Positions 1-7,755 of a DNA stretch of 33,332 bases are shown here, one piece after another; position 1 is the first letter of the stretch; each line of letters starts with the position of its first letter. Origin of the DNA: a virus; IMG/VR virus record IMGVR_UViG_3300007515_000024, positions 1-33,332 of that record; one strand, given 5' to 3'. Under the pieces are notes generated by a model. It saw only the letters and a list, made by a program, of their open reading frames with translations, had not been told where the DNA came from and searched no databases. A program made the position numbers and the translations under genes.

Positions 1-3000
1 TTGAGTTATTTGAATTGTGTGGATTTGTCAGTTTTAGTTCTGCTCCAACAGCTCCATCTGCTGACTTGCTCATCTCAAGGAGAGTATCTGGACTCGCAGT
101 ACCAATCCCGACGTTTCCTCCAGTACTTGAGCCATCAACTCCCAATAAAATGTCTGTATAAGCAGAGCCATCAAAAGAATATATATTTAATTTATCATCG
201 CTTCTATGGCTAAACATAGCGTGTCCAGATGTAGCGTCAGTTGCTAATCTTATTTGATTAGAAGAATCAACAATATGTAATTTGGCACCTGGAGTCACCC
301 CAATCCCGACTTGACCATCCATATCAATTACCATACGAGGACTTCCAAGAGTGTCTGAAACACTATCGTCTTGGGTGAAAAATTGAAGCTCTGTTCCTTT
401 TTCTTCATCGTCAGAAGCCCAAGTATCTGACGCTTCAGCTTTAATCTTTGCTCCAACTCTTGATGCCGTTACTCCAGATTCTCCACCTGCCCCACTCCAA
501 ATAATTGAACCAAGTGAGTCTCCATCACCAATAGAAGTGTCAGCCCGATGTAATCGGAGGTCGGGTTCTGTTGCATGACTAAGTTGTACAAGGCTATCTA
601 CGGTAGTTGTTCCAATCCCGACCTTATTATTAAAGTAGGCACTACCTGCATCTGACATATCAAGTGTAAGGGCAGTTACTTCAGAACCACCATCATTTCC
701 GACAAACAAAATATCTTTGTCTTGTATTAATCCTTGAATTTTTAATCTGTCATCATCATCTTTAATTTGTCCAAACATTGAACTACCATCAAAGAATCTT
801 ATCTCTCCATTATCATCAGCACTTAAATCTATTCTTCCTGCAACATCTATAGTCAAGTCACCTGAAGATAAATCTATTTCTGTTCCGTCAATGGTGATGT
901 TATCTATTTCAACACCTGCATCAGCAGTTACTGCCGATGAGAAAGTCTTAGCACCTGAGAAAGTTTGTGTTCCTGATAGATGAGCTGTATCGGCATCAAG
1001 ATAAGCAGAAGCAATAGCAGTTCCTTGCCATACTCCAGTACCTATTGTTCCAGTAGTAACGATATTTGATCCACCAACATTATGACTTGAGAAATATGTA
1101 GAAACTGTATCAACATTGGTCATCCGCATTGTTCCACCATCATTGATCAGAATGCCATCTCCAGATGCTACAGCAGTTGTGCCTCTGGCTGTTCCGCCAT
1201 CAATTAAATTTATTTCTTCTGGGGTTGTTGAGATCGCAGTTGTTGTAGCTACTGCCAAGACTGGAATATATCCGCCTTGATTGATTAAATATTGAGTATG
1301 ATCAGAGGTAGGATCTACAATGGATAAAGTCGTTTCATTTGAATCAGCAGTTGCCCCCTCAAATATGATCGCATTAGAGGCTTCCATCGTAACCGTATCT
1401 GCTGTAGTAGTTGTTCCAGCTACAGTAAGCTTTGGAACCAATAATTCCCCTGTACTTGGATTATATCTTAATGCCCCAGTATCATCCAATAAGGCATTTG
1501 ATTCATTATGAAATACGACTGGGAAATTTGTATTTGCCGTACTGTCTGAAACAGTAACAGTAGTTGCTAATGTTGCTGTATCAGCGTTACCAGTTACCGC
1601 ACCAGTGATTGGCCCAGCAAAGGCATCTGCTGTAACTGTACCGTCAAAGAAAGCATCTTTAAATTCTAAGGAAGCTGTACCTAAATCTATTTCATTGTCA
1701 GTTACAGGATATAAGGCCGAAGCTGTTAATGTTAGCCTGGCTGCGTTATCTGCTTTGAAGTCAATCTCATTTGCTGTTCCAAAATCAATAGCAGTCTGAG
1801 AATCTTCTCCTAATATTAAATCTGTAGCATAGATCGAGGTTATGCCTGTTTGAGCTGCATCTACTGAAAGATCGACTGTATTATCACCATCTTGATATGT
1901 TACTGTAATTCCACTTTCGGTATTACTTGAGAACATTGCCCCAGTTGTATCGGATATATATTCAGCTAATGTTGTTCCATCGACTGTGATTGCGTCAGCC
2001 TCAAGTGTGCCATCTATATCAGCGTCTCCAGAAATGTCTAAGGATCCAGCATCTAATTCGCCTGTAATTGTAAGCAATCCTGAATTTGGATTATAAGTAA
2101 ACCCCGTATCACTTTCAGCACCTTGGGATCCTGTGGCTCCATCCACAAAGATTGGATATACAGTCTCATCGGTAGAGTTATTAGCGGAAACAGTAAAGTT
2201 ATCTGCTGTACCAGTTGTATCTTGATTGAGCGTCCCAATTACGAAGTCTAAGGTATTATCTCCATCTTCGTATGTAACAGTAATGTTAGTTTCAGTATTT
2301 GAACTAACCATAGCTCCAACCGTATCAGCTATGTATTCATTTAAGGCTGTACCATCTACTGTATAAGCATCGGCCTCCATAGTGCCGTCAATATCCGCGT
2401 TACCACTAATATCCAATGAGGCAAAAGTACCTACGCCTGTAGTTGTTAAATTTTCGTCTCCTAGAGAAATAGTACCACTTGAGTCAGTTATAGACCCATT
2501 GGCCAAAGTCAGATTGCCTATTGTTGATCCAGTAGCTAATGTAGCAGCTTGAGCAAAGGTTACTCCGCCGCCATCAGCAATGGTCATGGCTAGGTCGCCA
2601 TCTGTATAATCTATAGTTGCTGCCTCTAAGGATCCAGCGAGATTCAGATCTCCGCTAGAATCAATGGCCGCTAGCGTACTTGAAGCGTCTTTAAAGGTAA
2701 TATCACCGCCGTCAGCGTTAATTTCTACATCACCCGCTACGTCAAAGGTTAAATTACCACTTGCAACGTCAATTTCAGTTGCATCAGAAAAATAAACATC
2801 CCCCTCAAGGAATAAATCTTGCCAGGCATAGCTAGACGATCCTATATCATAAGTATCATCTGCTGCTGGAATTAAATTTGAATCAATACTACCGGTTATC
2901 GTAACCGTATCGCCCGACGCGTCTCCAAGGTCTACGTTGCCCGTGAGACTTACGTTTGCTGCGGTTACGGTCCCAGTAGCGGTAATATTTCGAAAGCCGG

Positions 3001-3133
3001 TAATGTCTTTGTTAGAATCAACAACGACTGCTTTACTTGCAGCTACGGTACCGGCCGTTACATCTGTTGAGTTTGCGCGACTGACTGCCGAATCAATTTG
3101 AACTCCGGTATAGTCGCTATTATAATTTGCCAA
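1..3133 (-). CDS. Large tail fibre / receptor-binding protein, partial (3' end outside window)
   Basis: An open frame of about 1044 codons runs from a TTG at 3133 to the window edge. I translated it by eye and saw no stop. The start follows GAAAGGA with 7-nt spacing and gives MANYNSDYTGVQIDSAVSRA. The body is Gly/Asp/Thr-rich beta-repeat sequence, with phrases such as GDVEINADGGDITF and NEIDLGTASLEFKDAFFDG that are common in marine phage fibres. A block of about 60 residues occurs twice (2233-2415 and 1861-2038). Three VGIG motifs lie near 615, 300 and 110. In other phages such VGIG repeats often precede a C-terminal S74 intramolecular chaperone, which would lie beyond base 1. Its place downstream of the capsid genes fits an adsorption protein. 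The fibre role is inferred from repeat composition. Confidence 0.82.
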   Translation of the reverse strand, partial: MANYNSDYTGVQIDSAVSRANSTDVTAGTVAASKAVVVDSNKDITGFRNITATGTVTAANVSLTGNVDLGDASGDTVTITGSIDSNLIPAADDTYDIGSSSYAWQDLFLEGDVYFSDATEIDVASGNLTFDVAGDVEINADGGDITFKDASSTLAAIDSSGDLNLAGSLEAATIDYTDGDLAMTIADGGGVTFAQAATLATGSTIGNLTLANGSITDSSGTISLGDENLTTTGVGTFASLDISGNADIDGTMEADAYTVDGTALNEYIADTVGAMVSSNTETNITVTYEDGDNTLDFVIGTLNQDTTGTADNFTVSANNSTDETVYPIFVDGATGSQGAESDTGFTYNPNSGLLTITGELDAGSLDISGDADIDGTLEADAITVDGTTLAEYISDTTGAMFSSNTESGITVTYQDGDNTVDLSVDAAQTGITSIYATDLILGEDSQTAIDFGTANEIDFKADNAARLTLTASALYPVTDNEIDLGTASLEFKDAFFDGTVTADAFAGPITGAVTGNADTATLATTVTVSDSTANTNFPVVFHNESNALLDDTGALRYNPSTGELLVPKLTVAGTTTTADTVTMEASNAIIFEGATADSNETTLSIVDPTSDHTQYLINQGGYIPVLAVATTTAISTTPEEINLIDGGTARGTTAVASGDGILINDGGTMRMTNVDTVSTYFSSHNVGGSNIVTTGTIGTGVWQGTAIASAYLDADTAHLSGTQTFSGAKTFSSAVTADAGVEIDNITIDGTEIDLSSGDLTIDVAGRIDLSADDNGEIRFFDGSSMFGQIKDDDDRLKIQGLIQDKDILFVGNDGGSEVTALTLDMSDAGSAYFNNKVGIGTTTVDSLVQLSHATEPDLRLHRADTSIGDGDSLGSIIWSGAGGESGVTASRVGAKIKAEASDTWASDDEEKGTELQFFTQDDSVSDTLGSPRMVIDMDGQVGIGVTPGAKLHIVDSSNQIRLATDATSGHAMFSHRSDDKLNIYSFDGSAYTDILLGVDGSSTGGNVGIGTASPDTLLEMSKSADGAVGAELKLTNPHNSNNS
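1861..2415 (-). repeat. Duplicated ~60-residue segment inside the tail fibre gene
   Basis: Two in-frame copies, at about 2415-2233 and 2038-1861, encode near-identical protein: DISGNADIDGTMEADAYTVD continuing to ITVTYEDGDNTLDF, and DISGDADIDGTLEADAITVD continuing to ITVTYQDGDNTVDL. The spacer is about 195 nt. The copies have diverged at the DNA level, so the duplication is not recent. Confidence 0.8.
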
Positions 3134-3182
3134 TGGTTGTTCCTTTCAATCTAGACTTCATTTAAAAGGAAATAAGACTACA

Positions 3183-3398
3183 TCAAATAGTCTTGCCGTT
3201 CGCCATAGCTTTACAGTCGGATTGAGCTTTAAACTCTTTTCCTGGCCAGTCGTTTCCTTTTAATTCAAATAGGGGTGCGCACATTAGGCGCTCGAGGTTG
3301 GTATTACCGCATTGACAAACTGGGGCCTCATCGGCCTTCGTCATTAGCTCGAATACGGTTTCACACTTGTTGCATTTATAATCGTAGGTTCTAAACAT
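3183..3398 (-). CDS. Small FmdB-type zinc-ribbon protein
   Basis: This 71-aa protein starts MFRTYDYKCNKCETVFELM and carries CxxC at residues 9-12 and CxCG around residues 28-31, a four-cysteine zinc ribbon in the style of the FmdB regulatory family (N-terminal aromatic residue, tyrosine, then CxxC). A further Cys lies in LERLMCAPLF. The family is small and of loosely defined function; members are frequent in phages, where they are usually simply annotated as zinc-ribbon proteins. It sits between the MCP and tail fibre genes, behind a terminator-like hairpin. Zinc binding is inferred from the motif; the role in the phage is unknown. Confidence 0.7.
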   Translation of the reverse strand: MFRTYDYKCNKCETVFELMTKADEAPVCQCGNTNLERLMCAPLFELKGNDWPGKEFKAQSDCKAMANGKTI

Positions 3399-3407
3399 AA
3401 TAAGAAT

Positions 3408-3434
3408 AAGCGCCCAGAAAGACTCCAGGCGCTT
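3408..3434 (-). terminator. Intrinsic terminator-like hairpin after MCP
   Basis: On the minus strand, AAGCGCC pairs with GGCGCTT around a 13-base loop, followed by ATTCTTATT, a weak U-rich tract. It lies 23 bases past the MCP stop, where partial termination would raise capsid transcript over the downstream fibre. Attenuation is an inference. Confidence 0.6.
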
Positions 3435-3456
3435 ATAATGATCGCTAATCTAAGGA

Positions 3457-4571
3457 TTAAGGATTTCTGAACTCGTAAATACGAGCTTCGAAAACTGCGA
3501 CTGCCCCATAGGCCATATCCGAAACGACTTTATTTCCTAAAAAGTCTACCGAGTATTCAGCTTGCACGCGAGGCTCGATCTGACGAGCAGCGCTAACGGC
3601 TGAAGGATGTACTATGTAGCCGACCTCTACTCCCGTAGATCCGGATGTACCCATTACTGTAGAATGGAGAACTGGCATCATTTGTTAAACCAGGCTTTTT
3701 ATCCTGGATCTTGTCATTTCTAACAAGTATCGGCATATCTTTTCAACTTAGTAAGTTGTCGGAGTCTCTTGGCTGAATTATATCTTTTCATCAGCTATGC
3801 TCTGCCCCTGACTATGATTATCATAGCCTTCGGTTCGGATTGCCTTGCCATTTCTGGTTTAGGTTTCCCGCTTAATACTCCAATTTCAAATCGCATAATC
3901 ACTTATGCGCTCGGCATTTCACTACCGTAAAGCATTCCAATTTGACCATTCGCTAACCCACTAGGACCAGAACCCATCTTACTTGCATCGACAAAATCCG
4001 AAATACCTAGCATTGCTGTATACAAAGCTGGAGATACAACTAATTTACATTCTGCTGTATCTACATCGGACTCCATCAAAGTTTTCATCCCTGTTCTTAT
4101 CTCGGCTGCGGTGATAGTGTTATCACCAGCCAAAGCTGCGCCATTTGTACTTGAAGATTCTACAAGACTCTCTATGTAAGCATCGTAAGTTTTTGCAAGT
4201 GCATAAGCGTGTGTAGAGATCTCTTTTTCGAGCAATCCTGGATTTGCCTGGGTTGCTGCTAGATCTTCTACCAAGGACGCGACGTAGCGATGTTGATTGA
4301 TGGTTAATTGAGCGGTACCATGGGTATTCGCTGCGTAAGTTACGATTGTTTCTGCGGCTTTAGCTGCATCACTCGCCTCTGCTAACTTGGGAATATTAAA
4401 ATTATCCCCGCGACCCTTGACTAGACCATTTAATGATGTATCTACGCAAGATTCCCAAACGAGTTTACGTTCGAGATATGCTTTGACTCCATCGGTCCAA
4501 ATCTCTGGTATAAAATTAGCAGCGGTAGTAGTGGTTACACTTGCACCCGCAAAATCACCTGAAAGTGCCAT
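3457..4571 (-). CDS. Major capsid protein, two exons: join(4571..3924, 3678..3457)
   Basis: Exon 1 (4571-3924) gives 216 residues ending GQIGMLYG; exon 2 (3678-3457) gives 73 residues beginning MPVLHSTVMGTSG and ending VFEARIYEFRNP. The sum, 289 aa, is a usual size for small HK97-fold capsid proteins, and the joined text GMLYG-MPVLHSTVM reads like the uninterrupted segment found in marine phage capsid proteins. Read without splicing, exon 1 stops six codons later (SEMPSA) and exon 2 would be an orphan C-terminus. The exon boundary falls exactly between codons at a predicted group I intron. The gene follows the scaffold gene, as expected. AAAGG lies upstream of the ATG. The identity rests on position, size and sequence resemblance; no structure was computed. 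Confidence 0.85.
3679..3923 (-). ncRNA. Self-splicing group I intron (245 nt, no ORF) in the MCP gene
   Basis: All core helices can be paired on the minus strand. P1: exon CGGU (3927-3924) with intron GCCG (3915-3912), giving the U-G pair at the 5' splice site. P2: CGCATAA/TTATGCG (3909-3892). P3: GGAGT (3881-3877) with ACTCC (3765-3761). P4: CGGG (3870-3867) with TCCG (3839-3836). P5: CCT/AGG with inner CCA/TGG. P7: GCATA (3800-3796) with TATGC (3737-3733). A P7.1-type hairpin is GCTGA/TCAGC. P8: CAACTT/AAGTTG (3758-3744). P9: CTTGT/ACAAG. P9.1: CCAGG/CCTGG. The intron ends AACAAATG with terminal G at 3679. The layout closely follows the T4 td intron core, which has the same AAGATAT before the P7 3' strand. 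No homing endonuclease ORF is present. Confidence 0.9.
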
Positions 4572-4597
4572 ATTATTTAACTACCTTTCTATATCAA

Positions 4598-5128
4598 TTA
4601 TTTTTTGATATAGCTATCGAGAACCCTTGTCCAGTTATTCTGCCTTTGTTCTTTCGTCATTTCCGAAAACGGATTCACCTTACTATCTGGCATCGGCCTG
4701 GAATAGTTCTCGTTTGTTTCAACTTTAATTTTAACTTGCCGTGCTACGAACTTGCTCAGTTTTTCGGTGCTGAGGTCGATCGCAAATTCACGGTCCTCAT
4801 CAGAAAGTTGGTCCAGAAGATTTTTACGAGTAGACTCTTTTAAAACTCTACCCTCTTCGGCTAGCGATTTGTACTCGTCCCGTTCTGACTTATACTTAGC
4901 AGCAAGATCTTTCCACTCATTATTCTTTTGCATTTCCATCTCTTCCCGTTCATTGAGCTTATCTTGCAAACCCGTTACCGTTTTCTCCAATTCCTGGCGC
5001 TGGTGTCTGTATTTTTTAGCGTCTGCTATAGCAGTCGAAAGCGCGCTGTTTTCGTTGCCACCTTGAACATTGCCCTGTTCTAAGGGTTGAGCTTGCTGCT
5101 CTACACTAACATTAGTGTCCTGTTCCAT
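4598..5128 (-). CDS. Capsid scaffolding protein
   Basis: This 176-aa, highly charged protein has a long central helix likely to form a coiled coil (residues ~35-100, KKYRHQRQELEKTVTGLQDK onward), then a helical region and a basic C-terminus ending LDSYIKK. That is the usual make-up of phage scaffolds, which build the procapsid with the major capsid protein and are then lost. It lies directly upstream of the MCP gene, the standard position. AAGGAG precedes the ATG by 6 nt, so the start is secure. No protease motif is visible. The function is inferred from composition and position. Confidence 0.8.
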   Translation of the reverse strand: MEQDTNVSVEQQAQPLEQGNVQGGNENSALSTAIADAKKYRHQRQELEKTVTGLQDKLNEREEMEMQKNNEWKDLAAKYKSERDEYKSLAEEGRVLKESTRKNLLDQLSDEDREFAIDLSTEKLSKFVARQVKIKVETNENYSRPMPDSKVNPFSEMTKEQRQNNWTRVLDSYIKK

Positions 5129-5138
5129 AATTTTCTCC

Positions 5139-5630
5139 TTATATGGATATAACCTTATAACCCATACCGCTTCTTTGGATCTCTTTCGTTAAATTCTTAA
5201 CTAATTGAGCTTGTAATGATTTTGCAATAAAATCTTGCAGATCTGGGGTCGTAGGGTTTGCTTTAGTTGATACATATCTTAATTTTGATTTCTTCTTTTT
5301 TCTTGGGCCTTGAAACTCCATTCTTTCGGCCATGGCTGGATCAGAGATTCCATACTCGAATCCATCTTTAGTCGCCTCAAAATGGCTGAATGATTTTTTC
5401 ATTTGACCAGTTAGAGTTAAATCTGGTATCCCTCTCCTACTCACTTGTTTCGGCGCAGCCTTACCGGCCATCTTGCGTCTTTTATACGCCTCAGTATAAG
5501 GTAAGAATTTCTTACCAGCTGCATTTAGGCCCTTATCAAAGATATTGGCCCTGTGTCTTTTTAAGACCATTCTACCCACTCGCTTAAAAAATGAGCGGTC
5601 AATTCTGAATGCTCTTTTGAAATTAATCAT
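5139..5630 (-). CDS. gpG-like virion morphogenesis / tail completion protein
   Basis: A 163-aa, very basic protein. The segment KKFLPYTEAYKRRKMAGKAA followed by IPDLTLTGQMKKSFSHFEAT and a short FEYGISDP strand fits the phage virion-morphogenesis group (Mu gpG, HK97 gp10-like), where an LTLTG-type motif precedes a beta domain. Such proteins act in head or tail completion at the neck. It overlaps the end of the upstream head morphogenesis gene by 8 nt and precedes the scaffold gene. The family assignment is by eye; an alternative is simply an uncharacterised minor head protein. Confidence 0.6.
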   Translation of the reverse strand: MINFKRAFRIDRSFFKRVGRMVLKRHRANIFDKGLNAAGKKFLPYTEAYKRRKMAGKAAPKQVSRRGIPDLTLTGQMKKSFSHFEATKDGFEYGISDPAMAERMEFQGPRKKKKSKLRYVSTKANPTTPDLQDFIAKSLQAQLVKNLTKEIQRSGMGYKVISI

Positions 5631-6423
5631 TATAATATTGTTCTAAAGTTTTTGGCGGTTTCCATGTCCGCCCCTTTTTTGTAGCTTTAGCTTGCATACC
5701 TTGATATGCTACTTTAGCTTTTTGCTGTATGTCCTTATTTTGCGTCTTAGATGACAAAGGAACCCATTGATGTCTGCAATTAAAGCCTCCGCCGTCGCGT
5801 AAAGCCCCTGGATATTTGGATTCTACCTGAGATTGTGTCATCCCCCCTTCTTTCAGCATTCGAATACAAACGGGCCTGGTCTTAGAGTCCATTGGTCCCT
5901 GGTAGATCAATTTTTGTTCTGGAGAATCTTCTAGCTGTAATAATGTTAAGGACCTGGAATATGTAGCCATTGATGTTGAAACGATCGTATTCACCTGGTA
6001 AGGTTTAATTGATAGATCTTGCATCAACATTCGTCTTAACTGATCTTTAGACTTCTTTTGCAATACGCCCTGGACCAGAGATAACCTGACGCGCTCTCCA
6101 ATGTCGTCAGCGTATTTTAAGATCGAGGCTTGCTGCATATTGCGCAGCGCGAGTAATTGCGTTTCAGATACTTTGCCAAAAAATACGGCATCATCTAATA
6201 GCGTATCAAAACTGACCATTAAACGATTGACCGCTTGCTGCATTTGTAGATCCTGGAGCCAGTAGTCTACCATGGAGATCCCAGCGAGTATTGCCAGGAT
6301 CTCTTCAGTAGATAGACCCTCTTCCTTTAATGCCTCGATGTCCTCGATAAATAAATCTTGGGATTTTTCTAGCTGGGCCTCGAAATCAGCTATTGCTTTA
6401 TCAATGGTATTTGATAAGGGCAT
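5623..6423 (-). CDS. Head morphogenesis protein (SPP1 gp7 / Mu gpF type minor capsid protein)
   Basis: The protein has 266 aa. The N-terminal ~170 residues are helical. The C-terminus carries the family signature: YQGPMDSKTRPVCIRM (Asp-x-Lys-Thr-Arg and Cys), a Gly-rich stretch, and GGGFNCRHQWVPLS. Members of this family bind portal and are packaged as minor capsid proteins in SPP1 and Mu. The start shares a TAATG overlap with the portal stop, so translation is probably coupled. Spacing and order (portal, then gp7-like, then scaffold and capsid) are standard. Confidence 0.85.
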   Translation of the reverse strand: MPLSNTIDKAIADFEAQLEKSQDLFIEDIEALKEEGLSTEEILAILAGISMVDYWLQDLQMQQAVNRLMVSFDTLLDDAVFFGKVSETQLLALRNMQQASILKYADDIGERVRLSLVQGVLQKKSKDQLRRMLMQDLSIKPYQVNTIVSTSMATYSRSLTLLQLEDSPEQKLIYQGPMDSKTRPVCIRMLKEGGMTQSQVESKYPGALRDGGGFNCRHQWVPLSSKTQNKDIQQKAKVAYQGMQAKATKKGRTWKPPKTLEQYYND

Positions 6424-7751
6424 TAGCTTTGCAATCTATTTAATAACCTATTTTGCTCCGGTTTACCTACTGACTCATCAATCTCAGCTAGTAGCTTTGC
6501 AGCCTCCTCTGGTAATAAGTCTGGATTTTTCCATAATAAGTATTGTTCTCGAGTAGCTAGTTTGTTTTGGAATAGCCAGGTATACATTTCACGCTCTTCG
6601 CTTGGAGACATAACTTTTGGCTCTTCAAAATCGACAAAGTATTCATCTGAAAGTACCTGACCGGTCTGGACCTCAATAATGCGTTTGTCCACTTGGAATC
6701 GTCTATGCTCCCAAGGGCGCCATATATCTTCAATATTAGATGAGATCTCAGATGTATGGTCAATGTCCTGGACCCGTAAGGCCTCTGCCGACTCAGCGTT
6801 ACCGTGGCTATCAATAAATTTCACGCGTAGCTGATTATTGTTTAAAGTTGTCTCTACTAGGTATTTAGCACCTTTTATTAGATCATCTATGCTTGCAGAT
6901 GGTCCTGTAACGCCAAAATTGGCTCCTTCTGGGAGATAAATAAGTTTATCTACGCCCATTGAGATCCTTGAGCGGTCATCAACGCCAGTTACGAACTTGA
7001 CTCCAATAGCTCCCAGGCGAATACATAATGAGATCTCCATTGCGGCTACCGATAGCGCTAGATCCGCTCTAACGACATCTGAGGCGTCTCCTACCCAGAA
7101 ATCCCTTAATGGAGAATAGCGAGAGGCGAAGGTTACTGGTAAAATACCATATGGATTTAGATCTGAATCATTAAATGAGAACTTATCGCCGTTAGCGTGC
7201 ATTCCAAAATGTCGCCCAGGCTTACCATCTCTGGCCTCGGTCCATACGATAAATTTCTGATCTGTAAGTTTAGATAAGCCCTGGTTTTCTATAGCATAAA
7301 TACAACCGAAAGGTTCGTTCTCGCCTTCTAAGAATATTGGCTCTAAATGGCTTAGTATCTCGTACTCTATACGATTATGCCTTGCATTCCATAAGCTGCG
7401 GAAGCCCTGGGTGCCTAGTAAAAATGTTGTTTGCTCTAATTGTTTACGTTTAGCATTTAGATCTTGAATATTCGCAAATTCGCGATAGCGATCATCAACC
7501 GCCATACGCACGGGCCTGGCGTATGATTTTGCCCTGGCCTTGCATACGCGCCTTGTTAAATTTTGAGTGAAAATTGGTACTTGCTGCAAACTTTCAGTAC
7601 CAAAAAATTCTCGGACGTAATGATCTACATTGATACCTTCATAAAAATCTAAGAGGTAATCTCGCTCACGCGTCCTTTGATTTTCTATATGGTTTAAATA
7701 TTCACTTAAACCGTCTACTATAAGTTGTTCAGAAATGTCTTTTATAATCAT
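6423..7751 (-). CDS. Portal protein
   Basis: The 442-aa protein sits between terminase and the gp7-like gene, the canonical portal position, and has the family's usual size. It has a charged N-terminal region (YLNHIENQRTRERDYLLDFY), an alpha/beta middle, and a C-terminal helical region after the long helix-rich stretch LVETTLNNNQLRVKFIDSHG, typical of SPP1 gp6-like portals. The portal dodecamer is the DNA channel at the capsid vertex and docks TerL. The start is an ATG at 7751, four bases after the TerL stop. No frameshift is seen. The call rests mainly on context, size and overall resemblance. Confidence 0.85.
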   Translation of the reverse strand: MIIKDISEQLIVDGLSEYLNHIENQRTRERDYLLDFYEGINVDHYVREFFGTESLQQVPIFTQNLTRRVCKARAKSYARPVRMAVDDRYREFANIQDLNAKRKQLEQTTFLLGTQGFRSLWNARHNRIEYEILSHLEPIFLEGENEPFGCIYAIENQGLSKLTDQKFIVWTEARDGKPGRHFGMHANGDKFSFNDSDLNPYGILPVTFASRYSPLRDFWVGDASDVVRADLALSVAAMEISLCIRLGAIGVKFVTGVDDRSRISMGVDKLIYLPEGANFGVTGPSASIDDLIKGAKYLVETTLNNNQLRVKFIDSHGNAESAEALRVQDIDHTSEISSNIEDIWRPWEHRRFQVDKRIIEVQTGQVLSDEYFVDFEEPKVMSPSEEREMYTWLFQNKLATREQYLLWKNPDLLPEEAAKLLAEIDESVGKPEQNRLLNRLQS

Positions 7752-7755
7752 ATAA

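Noticed and set aside
3361-3385. Another GTTGCA operator-like site
   Set aside because: It lies within codons for the conserved CxxC of the zinc-ribbon gene and has no partner half-site.
3457-4571. MCP as a frameshifted pseudogene or two separate genes
   Set aside because: The interruption is not a simple indel: 245 nt with a full group I core and codon-exact junctions explains it better.
4387-5066. Plus-strand ORFs over MCP and scaffold (also 5390, 6272, 12844, 13451, 14869, 17502, 26118, 31020, 31649, 32423)
   Set aside because: They are antisense to firmly identified genes, without ribosome-binding sites or recognisable sequence.
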